A stretch of 64,000 bases of DNA, from positions 62,001 to 126,000 of the forward strand of contig DWWT01000017.1 of the NCBI GenBank assembly GCA_019119575.1. The letters run 5' to 3'. Below are positions 1 to 9,562 of the stretch, one piece after another (positions within the stretch are counted from its first letter, which is position 1; each line of letters starts with the position of its first letter). The notes under the pieces are model-generated. The model was not told where the DNA came from and ran no database searches. It saw nothing but the letters and a program-made list of their open reading frames with translations. The stretch comes from Candidatus Enterocloster excrementipullorum. GTDB lineage: Bacteria; Bacillota; Clostridia; Lachnospirales; Lachnospiraceae. The translations under genes and the position numbers were made by a program.

Positions 1-91
1 TAAGACGGTCACCCTCACCATGGAGGACGGCAGCCAGAGGGTATTTGATAAGGACGATATTGCGCTGATTCGCCTTGCGCTGGATTTTTAA
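1..91 (+). CDS. rimP: RimP C-terminal fragment (left edge)
   Basis: The last 29 codons of a gene entering from the left, open from base 2 to a TAA at 89-91. The tail (VFDKDDIALIRLALDF) resembles the end of RimP, the 30S subunit maturation factor. The call rests mainly on position: rimP precedes nusA in this conserved operon, and the gap to nusA is 18 bases. The fragment is too short for an independent family call. Confidence 0.6.
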   Translation, partial: KTVTLTMEDGSQRVFDKDDIALIRLALDF

Positions 92-109
92 TCAATGAGG
101 AGGATAAAC

Positions 110-1267
110 ATGAACAAGGAACTGTTGGAGGCATTGGAGGTATTGGAGAAGGAGAGAAATATCTCCAAGGATGTCATGATCGAGGCCATAGAGAATTCTC
201 TGATTACCGCCTGTAAGAATCACTTTGGGAAGGCGGACAATGTGAGAGTGACTATGAATAAGGATACGGGAGATTTTGCTGTGTACGCGGAGAAGACCGT
301 GGTGGAGCAGGTGGAGGATCCGGTGCTGGAGATCAGCCTGACGGATGCCAAGATGATGAGCCCCAGATACGAGTGCGGCGATACGGTGCAGATTCCCCTG
401 GATTCCAAAAAATTTGGGCGGATTGCCACTCAGAATGCCAAGAATGTGATCCTCCAGAAAATCCGCGAGGAGGAGCGCAAATCCCTCTACAATGATTACT
501 ATTCGATGGAGAAGGATGTGACCACCGGCATTGTCCAGCGCTATCTGGGCAAGAACATCAGCATTAATCTGGGCCGGGTTGACGCTATTTTGAACGAGAG
601 CGAACAAGTAAAGGGAGAGAGCTTTAAGCCCACGGAGCGGATCAAGGTGTATATCCTTGAAGTGAAGGATACTCCTAAGGGCCCCAGGATTTCTGTGTCC
701 AGAACCCACCCGGATCTGGTGAAGCGCCTCTTTGAATCTGAGGTGGCGGAGGTTCGGGACGGAACCGTGGAGATCAAAGCGATTGCCAGGGAGGCGGGAT
801 CCCGCACCAAGATCGCGGTGCAGTCCCATGATCCCAATGTGGATCCCGTGGGTGCGTGCGTGGGATTGAACGGCGCCAGGGTTAATTCCGTGGTGAGCGA
901 GCTGCGGGGAGAGAAGATTGATATTATCAACTGGGACGACAATCCCGCATATCTTATTGAGAATGCCTTAAGCCCCGCCAAGGTGATCTGCGTGGTGGCC
1001 GACGAGGAGGAGAGGGAAGCGCAGGTTATCGTGCCGGATTATCAGCTCTCCCTGGCGATCGGCAAAGAGGGGCAGAACGCCAGACTGGCGGCACGGCTTA
1101 CCGGATTTAAGATTGATATCAAGAGCGAGACACAGGCTAAGGAGATGGGGCTTTTCGAGCAGATGGGACTGCAGTACGGGGATGCCCCGGAGCCCGAGTA
1201 TCCCTCTCTGGATGAGGAGGAAGGTCAGGACGCTCAGGAAGACTACCAGGAGTACGACGGACAGTAA
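110..1267 (+). CDS. nusA: Transcription termination/antitermination factor NusA
   Basis: A 385-residue NusA, which binds RNA polymerase and nascent RNA and modulates pausing, termination and antitermination. Order: N-terminal polymerase-binding domain (about 1-130), S1 domain (about 133-200, with VTTGIVQRYLGKNISINLG), then two KH domains with GLNGARVNSVVSELRGEKID and LAIGKEGQNARLAARLTG. It ends in a short acidic tail and lacks the extra C-terminal acidic repeats of the E. coli protein, as is usual in Bacillota. The start chosen is ATG 110, because the AGGAGG at 98-103 sits at correct spacing; an in-frame ATG at 95 lies upstream of that site. It is followed by ylxR after 33 bases. Confidence 0.97.
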   Translation: MNKELLEALEVLEKERNISKDVMIEAIENSLITACKNHFGKADNVRVTMNKDTGDFAVYAEKTVVEQVEDPVLEISLTDAKMMSPRYECGDTVQIPLDSKKFGRIATQNAKNVILQKIREEERKSLYNDYYSMEKDVTTGIVQRYLGKNISINLGRVDAILNESEQVKGESFKPTERIKVYILEVKDTPKGPRISVSRTHPDLVKRLFESEVAEVRDGTVEIKAIAREAGSRTKIAVQSHDPNVDPVGACVGLNGARVNSVVSELRGEKIDIINWDDNPAYLIENALSPAKVICVVADEEEREAQVIVPDYQLSLAIGKEGQNARLAARLTGFKIDIKSETQAKEMGLFEQMGLQYGDAPEPEYPSLDEEEGQDAQEDYQEYDGQ

Positions 1268-1300
1268 GAGGAAGAACTCTGAAGGATTGGAGTGATATAG

Positions 1301-1573
1301 GTGAGCATGAAAAAGGTTCCTCTCAGGCAGTGCATTGGCTGCGGGGAGATGAAGAGCAAGAGGGAAATGATCCGAGTGATTAAGACGCCGGAGGATGAGA
1401 TCCTGCTGGATGCCACAGGCCGCAAGAATGGAAGAGGCGCGTACCTGTGCCCGGCCATGGAATGCCTGAAAAAGGCGGTAAAGAGCAAGGGACTTGAGCG
1501 GTCATTTAAAATGGCGATTCCCCCTGAGGTATATCAGGCTCTGGAAAAGGAGATGGAAAAACTTGAACAATGA
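1301..1573 (+). CDS. ylxR: YlxR/RnpM family RNA-binding protein (DUF448)
   Basis: A 90-residue basic protein with the YlxR signature: KVPLRQCIGCGEMKSKREMIR, then GRKNGRGAYLCP and a second cysteine motif (PAMECLKKAVKSKGLERSF). Family members are nucleic-acid-binding proteins encoded between nusA and infB, and in Bacillus RnpM has been linked to RNase P. The GTG at 1301 has a GGAG eight bases upstream; an ATG at 1307 is the alternative start. The 3' end overlaps the TTG start of the next gene, so the two are probably translationally coupled. Confidence 0.93.
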   Translation: MSMKKVPLRQCIGCGEMKSKREMIRVIKTPEDEILLDATGRKNGRGAYLCPAMECLKKAVKSKGLERSFKMAIPPEVYQALEKEMEKLEQ

Positions 1574-1898
1574 TAAAAAGATTTTCGGTCTCATCGGATT
1601 GGCGGCCAGAGCCCGAAAGGTGGCCAGCGGAGGATTCATGACGGAAAACGCTATAAAGAGCGGAAAGTCCCATATGGTGCTCCTCTCTGTGGAGGCCTCG
1701 GATAACACAAAGAAGAAATTTACCAATATGTGCGCTCACTATAAAATTCCGATCTATATATTTGGAAGCAAGGATGAACTGGGGCACGCCATGGGCCAGG
1801 AAATGCGCACAGTTCTGTCCGTGAATGATGCAGGGTTCGCGAAGGCGATGAGGGAACGAATGAATAATGATGGAGGTAGTTTGAATGAGAGTAAGTGA
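1563..1898 (+). CDS. ylxQ: L7Ae-family ribosomal-like protein YlxQ
   Basis: A 111-residue L7Ae/L30e/Gadd45-fold protein that probably binds kink-turn RNA. Recognisable parts are [21 protein letters not shown] near the start and the central [27 protein letters not shown]. The same frame is open further upstream, but that stretch is out-of-phase ylxR. I place the start at TTG 1563, with AAGGAG at 1547-1552 ten bases before it, which gives the normal family length. It overlaps ylxR by 11 bases and infB by 14 bases. Confidence 0.9.
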   Translation: MNNDKKIFGLIGLAARARKVASGGFMTENAIKSGKSHMVLLSVEASDNTKKKFTNMCAHYKIPIYIFGSKDELGHAMGQEMRTVLSVNDAGFAKAMRERMNNDGGSLNESK

Positions 1899-4800
1899 AC
1901 TGGCAAATGAGCTGGGCAGAACCAGTAAAGAGATTATAGAGATTATAAAGAAAAAGGAGGGCACAGCAGCCCTGTATGCGGCCTCCAGCGTGACCAAGGA
2001 GCAGGAGAGCGCTGTGCGGTCCGCCTTCGCGGCAAAGAAAGAGGCGGCAAAGGAGGCTTCCCAGCCGGAGGCGCCGAAGGCAGACGCAGCCAGGACGGAA
2101 GCAGGGAAGGCCGGAAATGTGCAGACAGGGACGGCTCAGGCGGGAGCAGCCCAGTCGGGAGATGCAAAGGCCGCAGGCCAGGAGAAAAAGGCGGAGGGCG
2201 CGAAAGCAGAACCCGCCAAGAAACGCCTGACGGCGGTGTTCCGTCCCCAGAATGCCCAGCAGCAGATTAAGCGCACCCTTCCGCCCAAGTCCCAGGCCCA
2301 GGCGGGCAGAGGACAGGGACAGCCGGCAGGAAAGGGACAGGCAAAACCGGAGGCTGAGCGTGTTCAGGCGTCAAAGCCCCAGGAGACGGCAGCTCAGGAG
2401 GTTAAGGCGCAGGAGATTAAGACGCAGGAGGTTAAGGCCCAGGAGGTCAAGACGCCCCAGACTGCAGCAGATAAGGCGCAGGAGCCAGTAAAGGCCCAAG
2501 CCGCGGAAAACCGTGAGAATATCCGGAGCGCGGCGCAGGAGACCCGCACGGCGGGCGTTCAGAGCGGAGCGGCAGCCCAGAATGCTTCTGCGGGCCAGAA
2601 CCCGTCCGGCAGCCGGGAGGACGCAGGCCAGGGAGGAAGCCGTGACAGTCGCGGCCAGAGTTTCGGAGGAAATCGGGACGGCCGCAGCCAGAGTTTCGGA
2701 GGGAACCGGGACGGCCGTGACAGCCGCAGCCAGGGCTTCGGAGGAAGCCGTGACAGCCGCGGCCAGAACTTCGGAGGGAACCGTGACGGCCGGGACGGCC
2801 GCAGCCAGAACTTCGGAGGAAACCGAGACAGCCGTGACGGCCGCAGCCAGGGCTTCGGAGGAAACCGGGATGGCCGCAGCCAGAACTTCGGAGGGAACCG
2901 GGACGGCCGAGACGGCCGCAGCCAGGGCTTTGGAGGAAACCGGGACGGCCGCAGCCAGGGCTTCGGAGGAAATCGCGACGGAAGAGGCCAGGGCTTTGGG
3001 GGAAATCGCGACAGCCGCAGCCAGGGCGGTTTTGGAGGAAGCCGTGACAGCCGCGGTCAGAGCGGCTTCGGAGGAAACCGAGATGGCCGCGGTCAGGGCG
3101 GATTCGGCAGCCAGGGCGGCTTTGGAGGCCGCAGCGGGGACGACAATCGGGACTCCAGAGGAAACCGCGACAGCCGCAGAGGCGGCAGGGACAGCGGACG
3201 GTCGTCCTTTGATTCCCCGATCCAGACAAAGCCCACCAACAACCGGCAGCAGAATAAGACAGCGCACAAGAACGACCGGTTCGACAAGAGAGACCGGGAG
3301 GAGGACGGCAAGAAGAAAGCGCCAAAGACCGGAAAGGGAGCATTTATCATGCCCCAGCCCAAGAAGGAAGAGGCCAAGGTGGAGGATATCAAGACCATCA
3401 CTCTGCCGGAGACTCTGACGATCCGGGAACTGGCCGACAAGATGAAGCTCCAGCCCTCTGTCATCGTGAAGAAGCTTTTCCTTAAAGGGCAGATCGTGAC
3501 TCTGAACCAGGAGATCGACTATGACCAGGCGGAAGAGATTGCAATGGAGTTTGACGTGCTCTGCGAGAAGGAGGAGAAGGTGGATGTAATCGCCGAGCTT
3601 CTCAAGGAGGACGAGGAGAATGAGGCGGATATGGTTCCCAGACCTCCGGTTGTCTGCGTTATGGGCCATGTAGACCACGGCAAGACTTCCCTGTTGGATG
3701 CCATCCGCCAGACCAATGTGACGGCCCGGGAGGCCGGCGGCATCACTCAGCACATCGGCGCTTCTGTGATTGAGATCAATGGCCGGCAGATCACCTTCCT
3801 CGATACACCGGGACACGAGGCATTTACCGCCATGCGTATGCGCGGCGCTCAGTCCACGGATATCGCCATTCTGGTGGTTGCGGCGGATGACGGCGTGATG
3901 CCTCAGACCGTGGAGGCCATCAACCATGCCAAGGCCGCAGGAGTGGAGATTATTGTTGCCATCAACAAGATTGATAAGCCCAGCGCCAATGTGGATAAGG
4001 TGAAGCAGGAGCTGGCTGAGTATGAGCTCATCCCCGAGGACTGGGGCGGCAGCACGATTTTCGTGCCGGTTTCCGCTCACACCAAGGAGGGCATCACCGA
4101 TCTTCTGGAAATGATCCTTCTGAGTGCGGATGTGCTGGAACTCAAAGCCAACCCCAACCGCAAGGGCCGCGGCCTGGTGATTGAGGCCGAGCTGGATAAG
4201 GGCAAGGGCCCTGTCGCTACGGTCCTGGTGCAGAAGGGTACGCTCCATGTGGGCGAGACCATCGCGGCGGGAGCCTGCTACGGCAAGATCCGCGCTATGA
4301 TGGACGACAAGGGCCGCCGGGTGAAGGAGGCAGGTCCCTCCATGCCGGTTGAGATTCTCGGCCTGAACGATGTCCCCAATGCAGGGGAAGTGTTTGTGGC
4401 TACGGAGAACGAGAAGGAGGCCAGAAGCTTTGCCGAGACATTTATCTCCGAGGGCAAGAATAAGCTGATCGAGGAGACCAAGAGCAAGCTGTCCTTAGAC
4501 GATCTGTTCAGCCAGATCAAGGCAGGCAATGTGAAGGAGCTGCCCATTATCGTGAAGGCAGATGTACAGGGCTCCGTGGAGGCCGTGAAGCAGAGCCTTG
4601 TGAAGCTCTCCAACGACGAGGTAGTAGTGAAGGTGATTCACGGAGGCGTTGGCGCCATCAACGAGTCCGATGTCTCCCTGGCTTCCGCTTCCAACGCGAT
4701 TATCATCGGCTTCAACATCCGTCCGGATGCCACGGCCAAGTCCATCGCGGAGCGGGAAAAGGTGGATATCCGCCTGTACAAGGTGATTTACCAGGCGATC

Positions 4801-5139
4801 GAGGACGTGGAGGCAGCTATGAAGGGCATGCTGGATCCTGTTTTCGAGGAAAAGGTGATCGGCCATGCCGTGATTCGTCAGATCTTCAAGGCTTCCGGCG
4901 TGGGCACGATCGCAGGTTCTTATGTGCTTGACGGCAAGTTCCAGAGAGGCTGCAGCTGCCGGATCCGCCGGGAAGGCGAGCAGATCTTCGATGGCGCTCT
5001 GGCTTCCCTGAAGCGGTTTAAGGACGATGTAAAGGAAGTGAATGCGGGCTACGAGTGCGGTCTTGTATTTGAGAAGTTCAATGATCTCAAGGAGGACGAC
5101 GAGATCGAAGCCTACATCATGGTGGAGGTGCCCAGGTAA
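1885..5139 (+). CDS. infB: Translation initiation factor IF-2, unusually long, with RG-rich repeats
   Basis: IF-2, the GTPase that places initiator tRNA on the 30S subunit and promotes subunit joining. It has 1084 residues, against roughly 700-900 in common models. An IF2-N module lies at 1-50. Residues 50-500 are low complexity: first Ala/Gln/Lys-rich with AQEVK-type repeats, then, at about 251-432, tandem [11 protein letters not shown]-like Arg/Gly repeats. A second IF2-N module follows (about 505-555), then the GTPase with GHVDHGKT at 594-601, DTPGHE at 640-645 and NKID at 694-697, and the C-terminal domains. The core is complete. The ATG overlaps the ylxQ end and has GGAGG at 1872-1876. 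Confidence 0.98.
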   Translation: MRVSELANELGRTSKEIIEIIKKKEGTAALYAASSVTKEQESAVRSAFAAKKEAAKEASQPEAPKADAARTEAGKAGNVQTGTAQAGAAQSGDAKAAGQEKKAEGAKAEPAKKRLTAVFRPQNAQQQIKRTLPPKSQAQAGRGQGQPAGKGQAKPEAERVQASKPQETAAQEVKAQEIKTQEVKAQEVKTPQTAADKAQEPVKAQAAENRENIRSAAQETRTAGVQSGAAAQNASAGQNPSGSREDAGQGGSRDSRGQSFGGNRDGRSQSFGGNRDGRDSRSQGFGGSRDSRGQNFGGNRDGRDGRSQNFGGNRDSRDGRSQGFGGNRDGRSQNFGGNRDGRDGRSQGFGGNRDGRSQGFGGNRDGRGQGFGGNRDSRSQGGFGGSRDSRGQSGFGGNRDGRGQGGFGSQGGFGGRSGDDNRDSRGNRDSRRGGRDSGRSSFDSPIQTKPTNNRQQNKTAHKNDRFDKRDREEDGKKKAPKTGKGAFIMPQPKKEEAKVEDIKTITLPETLTIRELADKMKLQPSVIVKKLFLKGQIVTLNQEIDYDQAEEIAMEFDVLCEKEEKVDVIAELLKEDEENEADMVPRPPVVCVMGHVDHGKTSLLDAIRQTNVTAREAGGITQHIGASVIEINGRQITFLDTPGHEAFTAMRMRGAQSTDIAILVVAADDGVMPQTVEAINHAKAAGVEIIVAINKIDKPSANVDKVKQELAEYELIPEDWGGSTIFVPVSAHTKEGITDLLEMILLSADVLELKANPNRKGRGLVIEAELDKGKGPVATVLVQKGTLHVGETIAAGACYGKIRAMMDDKGRRVKEAGPSMPVEILGLNDVPNAGEVFVATENEKEARSFAETFISEGKNKLIEETKSKLSLDDLFSQIKAGNVKELPIIVKADVQGSVEAVKQSLVKLSNDEVVVKVIHGGVGAINESDVSLASASNAIIIGFNIRPDATAKSIAEREKVDIRLYKVIYQAIEDVEAAMKGMLDPVFEEKVIGHAVIRQIFKASGVGTIAGSYVLDGKFQRGCSCRIRREGEQIFDGALASLKRFKDDVKEVNAGYECGLVFEKFNDLKEDDEIEAYIMVEVPR
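2635..3180 (+). repeat. In-frame tandem repeats encoding ([11 protein letters not shown])n in infB
   Basis: Imperfect units of about 27-42 bases repeat through this stretch. All are in phase with infB and encode Arg/Gly/Asn/Asp/Ser/Gln-rich motifs such as [23 protein letters not shown] and [10 protein letters not shown]. Units share long identical runs, so copy number is likely to vary by slippage or recombination and short-read assembly may be unreliable here. There are no unique spacers, so it is not a CRISPR array. Confidence 0.92.
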
Positions 5140-5201
5140 AGGACGCCCCGCGGGCAGGCGGCTTAAGGCGGCCCTGCCCTGCATAACAAGAAAGGAACTA
5201 T

Positions 5202-5576
5202 ATGCGCAAAAACAGCATTAAAAATACAAGAATCAACATGGAGGTTCAGCGTGAATTAAGCGAGATCATCCGTTCGGGGATCAAGGATCCGCGGATCCAT
5301 TCCATGACGAGCGTGGTTTCGGCTGAGGTGACTCCGGACTTGAAATACTGCAAAGTATATATCAGTGTTCTGGGGGATGCGGATGCCCAGAAAGCCACCA
5401 TGGAAGGATTAAAGAGCGCGGAGGGCTTTGTGCGCAGGGAGCTGGCCAGACGGGTTAATCTGCGCAATACGCCGGAGATCAAATTCATATTGGACCAGTC
5501 CATTGAATATGGTGTAAATATGTCGCATCTTATTGACCAGGTGACCAAAGATCTTCACGAGGAGGAGATGGAATGA
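5202..5576 (+). CDS. rbfA: Ribosome-binding factor A
   Basis: A 124-residue RbfA, the KH-like factor that binds the 30S subunit and helps 16S rRNA 5' end maturation. Diagnostic stretches are RINMEVQRELSEIIRSGIKD near the start, VSAEVTPDLKYCKVYISVLG, and RRELARRVNLRNTPEIKF toward the end. The ATG at 5202 follows AAAGGA. The gene lies 62 bases after infB and its stop overlaps the next ATG (ATGA), as expected in this operon. Confidence 0.96.
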   Translation: MRKNSIKNTRINMEVQRELSEIIRSGIKDPRIHSMTSVVSAEVTPDLKYCKVYISVLGDADAQKATMEGLKSAEGFVRRELARRVNLRNTPEIKFILDQSIEYGVNMSHLIDQVTKDLHEEEME

Positions 5577-6538
5577 CGATTCTGGAGCAGATGCTTTTGA
5601 ATACGGATTCTGCGGTGATTTTGGGCCATGTGCGCCCGGACGGGGACTGTCTGGGCTCGGCCCTGGGGCTGTACAATTATATCCGGTCCTTCCGGCCGGA
5701 TATCCGGACAGCTGTTTATCTGGAGGAGGCATCTCCGAAGTTTGCCTATTTAAAGGGCTTTGAGGAGATCCGCCACCGGACGGATGACGAGAGTTACCGC
5801 CTGTGTATCTGCGTGGACAGCAGCGACAGGGAGCGGCTGGGAGAATTTGCTGTCTATCTGGACCGGGCGCAGGCCAGTCTGTGCCTGGATCACCATGTGA
5901 CCAACACGGGCTACGGAGAGTGCAGCGTGGTGGAAGCCGGCGCCAGCTCCACCTGTGAGGTTTTATTTGGACAGATGGATGAGAAATACATTGACAAGTC
6001 TGTCGCGGAGTGCCTGTATACCGGGATCGTCCATGATACCGGCGTATTCAAATTTTCCTGCACATCCCCGAAAACCATGGAGATTGCGGGCCGCCTCATG
6101 GGAAAAGGCGTGGATTTTGGAAATATTATCGATGACAGCTTTTACCGGAAGACCTACATACAGAATCAGATTCTGGGTCGGGCGCTTCTTGAAAGTATTA
6201 CCTTTCTGGACGGCAGATGCATTTTCAGCGCCATCCGGCAGAATGAGATGAAATTCTACGGGGTGGACGGAAAGGATATGGACGGGATTATCGACCAGCT
6301 TCGCCTGACCGAGGGCGTGGAGGTCGCCATCTTCATGTACCAGACCGGGGCTTCGGAATACAAGGTCAGCCTCCGTTCCCAGAATATTGTGGATGTGAGC
6401 CGGGTGGCGTCCTTTTTTGGAGGAGGAGGCCACGTGCGGGCTGCGGGGTGCACCATGTCCGGAAGTATCCACGATGTAATCAACAATCTGTCCCTGCATA
6501 TTGAGAAGCAGTTAAACGAGCGGGAACAGGAGGGTTAA
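5573..6538 (+). CDS. nrnA: DHH-family phosphoesterase, NrnA-like (nanoRNase/pAp phosphatase)
   Basis: A 321-residue DHH/DHHA1 phosphoesterase. NrnA-type proteins degrade 2-5 nt RNAs and dephosphorylate pAp. The metal-binding motifs are GHVRPDGDCLGSA (D23, D25), CVDSSDRERLG, and the eponymous DHH at 106-108 in CLDHHVTNTGYG. The DHHA1 substrate-binding motif near the C terminus is FFGGGGHVRAAG. It overlaps rbfA by 4 bases and lies 8 bases before truB, the usual position for this gene in clostridia. The family call is firm; the exact substrate preference is inferred. Confidence 0.92.
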   Translation: MTILEQMLLNTDSAVILGHVRPDGDCLGSALGLYNYIRSFRPDIRTAVYLEEASPKFAYLKGFEEIRHRTDDESYRLCICVDSSDRERLGEFAVYLDRAQASLCLDHHVTNTGYGECSVVEAGASSTCEVLFGQMDEKYIDKSVAECLYTGIVHDTGVFKFSCTSPKTMEIAGRLMGKGVDFGNIIDDSFYRKTYIQNQILGRALLESITFLDGRCIFSAIRQNEMKFYGVDGKDMDGIIDQLRLTEGVEVAIFMYQTGASEYKVSLRSQNIVDVSRVASFFGGGGHVRAAGCTMSGSIHDVINNLSLHIEKQLNEREQEG

Positions 6539-6546
6539 AACAGGCC

Positions 6547-7527
6547 ATGTATCATGGGATTATCAATATATACAAAGAGCCGGGCTACACATCCCACGAT
6601 GTGGTGGCCCGGCTTCGAGGGATTTTAAGGCAGAAAAAAATCGGCCACACAGGCACCCTTGATCCGGATGCGGAGGGAGTGCTTCCCGTGTGCCTTGGGA
6701 TGGGGACGAGACTGTGTGAGGCATTTGCCGGGGAGACAAAGACCTACGAGGCTGTCCTTCTTCTGGGACTTGTCACCGATACCCAGGACACATCGGGCCG
6801 GGTGCTGGCGGATAAGAGCCGGGAGGCTGCCTTTCTGACGCGGGATGCGGCGGAGGAGGCTGTACTCTCCTTTGCGGGCGGGTATGAACAGATTCCCCCC
6901 ATGTATTCCGCTCTCAAGGTGGGCGGAAAAAAGCTCTACGAGCTCGCCAGACAGGGAAAAGAGGTGGAGAGGAAGCCCAGGCATGTGGAGATTCCCTCTA
7001 TTTCCATCGAGGAAATGGAGCTTCCGCGGGTGCGTATCCGTGTGGACTGTTCCAAGGGCACTTACATCCGTACTCTCTGCCATGATATCGGGGAGAAACT
7101 GGGCTGCGGCGGATGCATGGAACATTTGACGCGCCTGCGCGTGGGGCAGTTTCGGGCGGAGGACAGCCTGCGTCTGGCTGCGGTGGAGGCGCTTCGGGAT
7201 GAGGGAAGAATTGCGGAAAAAATTCTCTCGGTGGAGCAGGTGCTGTCCGTATATCCGGCTCTTCATACCCTTCCCCAGGGGGACAAGGCGCTGCACAATG
7301 GGAACCCTTGTTTCCCGGGACAGATTGCCGCGGAGGCCGGCAGGGAGGACATGCCGGGGACTTCAGGCCGAAAAGCTGCGGAACCCGCAGATGGGGCTCG
7401 TGCCAGGATGTATGACAGCCAGGGCGTATTTGCCGGCGTATATGAATATCGGAAGGACAGGGGCTGGTGGAAGCCCTGGAAGATGTTTCTCTCCCGGGAG
7501 GAGCAGCCAGAAGGGAGGCAGGGATGA
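6547..7527 (+). CDS. truB: tRNA pseudouridine(55) synthase TruB
   Basis: A 326-residue TruB, which makes pseudouridine 55 in the T-loop of tRNAs. GHTGTLDPDAEGVLPVCLG contains the catalytic aspartate (D39). KTYEAVLLLGLVTDTQDTSG, PPMYSALKVGGKKLYELAR and CSKGTYIRTLCHDIG are the other family blocks. The tail after about residue 230 contains an Ala/Gly-rich insertion before a C-terminal PUA-like end (RMYDSQGVFAGVYEY). The stop overlaps the ribF ATG (ATGA at 7524-7527). Confidence 0.96.
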   Translation: MYHGIINIYKEPGYTSHDVVARLRGILRQKKIGHTGTLDPDAEGVLPVCLGMGTRLCEAFAGETKTYEAVLLLGLVTDTQDTSGRVLADKSREAAFLTRDAAEEAVLSFAGGYEQIPPMYSALKVGGKKLYELARQGKEVERKPRHVEIPSISIEEMELPRVRIRVDCSKGTYIRTLCHDIGEKLGCGGCMEHLTRLRVGQFRAEDSLRLAAVEALRDEGRIAEKILSVEQVLSVYPALHTLPQGDKALHNGNPCFPGQIAAEAGREDMPGTSGRKAAEPADGARARMYDSQGVFAGVYEYRKDRGWWKPWKMFLSREEQPEGRQG

Positions 7528-8531
7528 ACTATATATCAGATACCACGGATTTCCAGATCCCTGAGCCGACCATTGTCACGTTGGGAAAGTTTGACGGACG
7601 GCATCGGGGGCATCAGAAGCTGATCCGCACAATGGAACAGCAGAAGGAACGCCTGGGCTGTCCCACGGCTGTCTTTACCTTCAGTATTGCGCCCCTGTCT
7701 CTGGTGGAGGGAGAGCCGGCCACGGTGATTACGACGAATGAGGAGCGCCGGGCCAATATGGAAAAAATCGGGGTGGACTATCTGGTGGAATATCCATTTA
7801 CCGAGGAGGTGCGCCGCATGGCCCCGGCAGACTTTGTGCGGGACGTGCTGGTGAGGAGGATGCATGCCCGTGCCATTGTGGTGGGGCCGGACTGCAGCTT
7901 TGGGTACAAGGGGGCCGGAAACGCAGAGCTTCTGAGAGAGCTGGCGCCTTCCCTGGGCTATGAGCTGACGGTGATTGAGAAGGAAAAGGACCACGCCCGG
8001 GATATCAGCAGCACCTATATCCGGGAAGAGCTGGACCGGGGCAATGTGGAGAAGGCCAATGAGCTTCTGGGAGAGCCCTATGCCATTCACGGGAGGGTAG
8101 TGCACGGAAATCATATCGGAGGGAGCCTTTTGGGATTCCCCACGGCCAACATTGTACCGCCGTCCATCAAGCGCCTTCCGCGGTTCGGGGTCTATGTGTC
8201 CCGGGTGCTGGTGGACGGCTGCTATCACCGGGGTGTGACCAATATCGGAAAGAAACCGACGATCCAAGGGGAGTATCCGGCAGGTGCTGAGACGTACATT
8301 TTTGATTTGGAAGAAGATTTATACGGGAAATGGATTGAGGTTCAGCTTCTGGCCTTTGACCGGGGGGAACAGAAATTTCCCGATTTGGAGACGTTAAAAG
8401 CCGCTATTGAAAAGGACAAGGAATTTGCCGCGGCGTATTTTGAGAGGCATCCGGAAATCCGTTTGGGGCCGGTTGATAATTTCGAACAAGACTTGGAAAA
8501 AGAAGGCCGGCAATTGTCAAACACGCTCTAA
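7524..8531 (+). CDS. ribF: Bifunctional riboflavin kinase/FAD synthetase
   Basis: A 335-residue RibF that converts riboflavin to FMN and FMN to FAD. The N-terminal nucleotidyltransferase has TLGKFDGRHRGHQKLI, and ISSTYIREELDRGNVEKANELLG marks the later part of that domain. The C-terminal flavokinase starts near GNHIGGSLLGFPTANI and includes GVTNIGKKPTI. ATG 7524 is preferred over upstream in-frame codons because of the AGGGAGG before it and the ATGA overlap with truB. The end overlaps the convergent DctP-like gene by 4 bases, so this is the last gene of the nusA operon here. Confidence 0.96.
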   Translation: MNYISDTTDFQIPEPTIVTLGKFDGRHRGHQKLIRTMEQQKERLGCPTAVFTFSIAPLSLVEGEPATVITTNEERRANMEKIGVDYLVEYPFTEEVRRMAPADFVRDVLVRRMHARAIVVGPDCSFGYKGAGNAELLRELAPSLGYELTVIEKEKDHARDISSTYIREELDRGNVEKANELLGEPYAIHGRVVHGNHIGGSLLGFPTANIVPPSIKRLPRFGVYVSRVLVDGCYHRGVTNIGKKPTIQGEYPAGAETYIFDLEEDLYGKWIEVQLLAFDRGEQKFPDLETLKAAIEKDKEFAAAYFERHPEIRLGPVDNFEQDLEKEGRQLSNTL

Positions 8532-9562
8532 GAACCTTCTTTTCCCAAAGCCCGGATGGCAGAGATTAAATCCTCGTAACCCGCGCAGTATTTGTCATAG
8601 ACAGGCTCCATGGCGGCGATGAATTTTTCCCTTTCACCGGCATCTAACTGCGAGGTAAAGACGCCGGCCTCTGCCATATCACTTTTTGCGGAACGCACCT
8701 GTTCGCTCCAGAGGCGCCTCTCATAGCGGGCGGATTCCCGGGCGCAGCCGAGGATGATCTCCTGATATTCCTCGGGCAGCTTATCCCAGGTTTTTCGCGA
8801 GACCAGCTGCATTTCAGGGATGCGCATATGTTCATCCTCCGTAAAATAAGGAGCCGGCCGGTAATGGTTCATGGCTTCATAAGAAGGCCAGTTATTTTCC
8901 GCGCCGTCGATCTGTCCGGTCTCCAGGGCCTGATAAACCTGATCAAATGCCATAGGCACGGGAACAGCTCCCAGGGCGTATACGATATCATCCATCAGGT
9001 TCGACTCCGCTGTCCGGATGCGCAGGCCTGTCAGGTCTTCCAGACGCGTAACAGGCCTGCTGGTGGTATAGAAGGAGCGGGCCCCTGCATCGTACCAGGA
9101 GAGAGGGACAAAGGGGGAATCGTCAAGCTCTGCCATGAACATATCGCCCAGCTCCCCGTCCAGAACCTTCCACATATGTTCGGAATCCTTGTACAGATAC
9201 GGCATCTGGAGAAGATTGAGCTTGGGAAACATATCGGCCAGGGTTGCCAGGGAAAAACGGGTGAAATCAATCCCCCCGAATTCCAGCTGCTCCATCACGG
9301 CCGGCTCGTCGCCCAGGGAAGAATTCGGATGGATCTGGATTTCCACCTTGCCGTTGGTTCGCTCCCTTACCAGCTGCGCAAAATGAAAGGCGGCCCTTGT
9401 GGTGGGATAGTCCTCGGTCTGATTTTCCGCATAGGTCAGCACATATTCCGGCTGCATTTGAAGCCGGTTTTTTTTGCGCATATGCAGATATAGGCCGGCG
9501 GCGAGAACGGCCGCGGCCATGGAAAGAAGAATCAGATAATTTCGGAAGCGTTTCCTATTCAT
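8528..9562 (-). CDS. Membrane-anchored DctP-like TRAP solute-binding protein
   Basis: A 344-residue TRAP-family (DctP) periplasmic-type binding protein. The core runs from YPTTRAAFHFAQLVRERTNG through DFTRFSLATLADMFPKLNLL and ETGQIDGAENNWPSYEAMNHY, the usual ligand-binding region. It has no lipobox. Instead residues 10-27 form one membrane segment followed by a basic patch (RKKNR), so it looks permanently anchored. It is the last gene of the TRAP operon and overlaps the YcxB-like gene by 4 bases. The operon already has a lipoprotein DctP, so this could be a second receptor, an adaptor, or a sensor of ligand. Confidence 0.88.
   Translation of the reverse strand: MNRKRFRNYLILLSMAAAVLAAGLYLHMRKKNRLQMQPEYVLTYAENQTEDYPTTRAAFHFAQLVRERTNGKVEIQIHPNSSLGDEPAVMEQLEFGGIDFTRFSLATLADMFPKLNLLQMPYLYKDSEHMWKVLDGELGDMFMAELDDSPFVPLSWYDAGARSFYTTSRPVTRLEDLTGLRIRTAESNLMDDIVYALGAVPVPMAFDQVYQALETGQIDGAENNWPSYEAMNHYRPAPYFTEDEHMRIPEMQLVSRKTWDKLPEEYQEIILGCARESARYERRLWSEQVRSAKSDMAEAGVFTSQLDAGEREKFIAAMEPVYDKYCAGYEDLISAIRALGKEGS

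Noticed and set aside
2635-3180. Regular repeats resembling a CRISPR array
   Set aside because: Units are in-frame coding repeats of infB without unique spacers and without cas genes nearby.
2371-4248. 625-codon open frame on the minus strand
   Set aside because: It is entirely antisense to infB, with Ala/Ser/Val-rich repetitive sequence mirroring the RG repeats; no ribosome-binding site or family resemblance.
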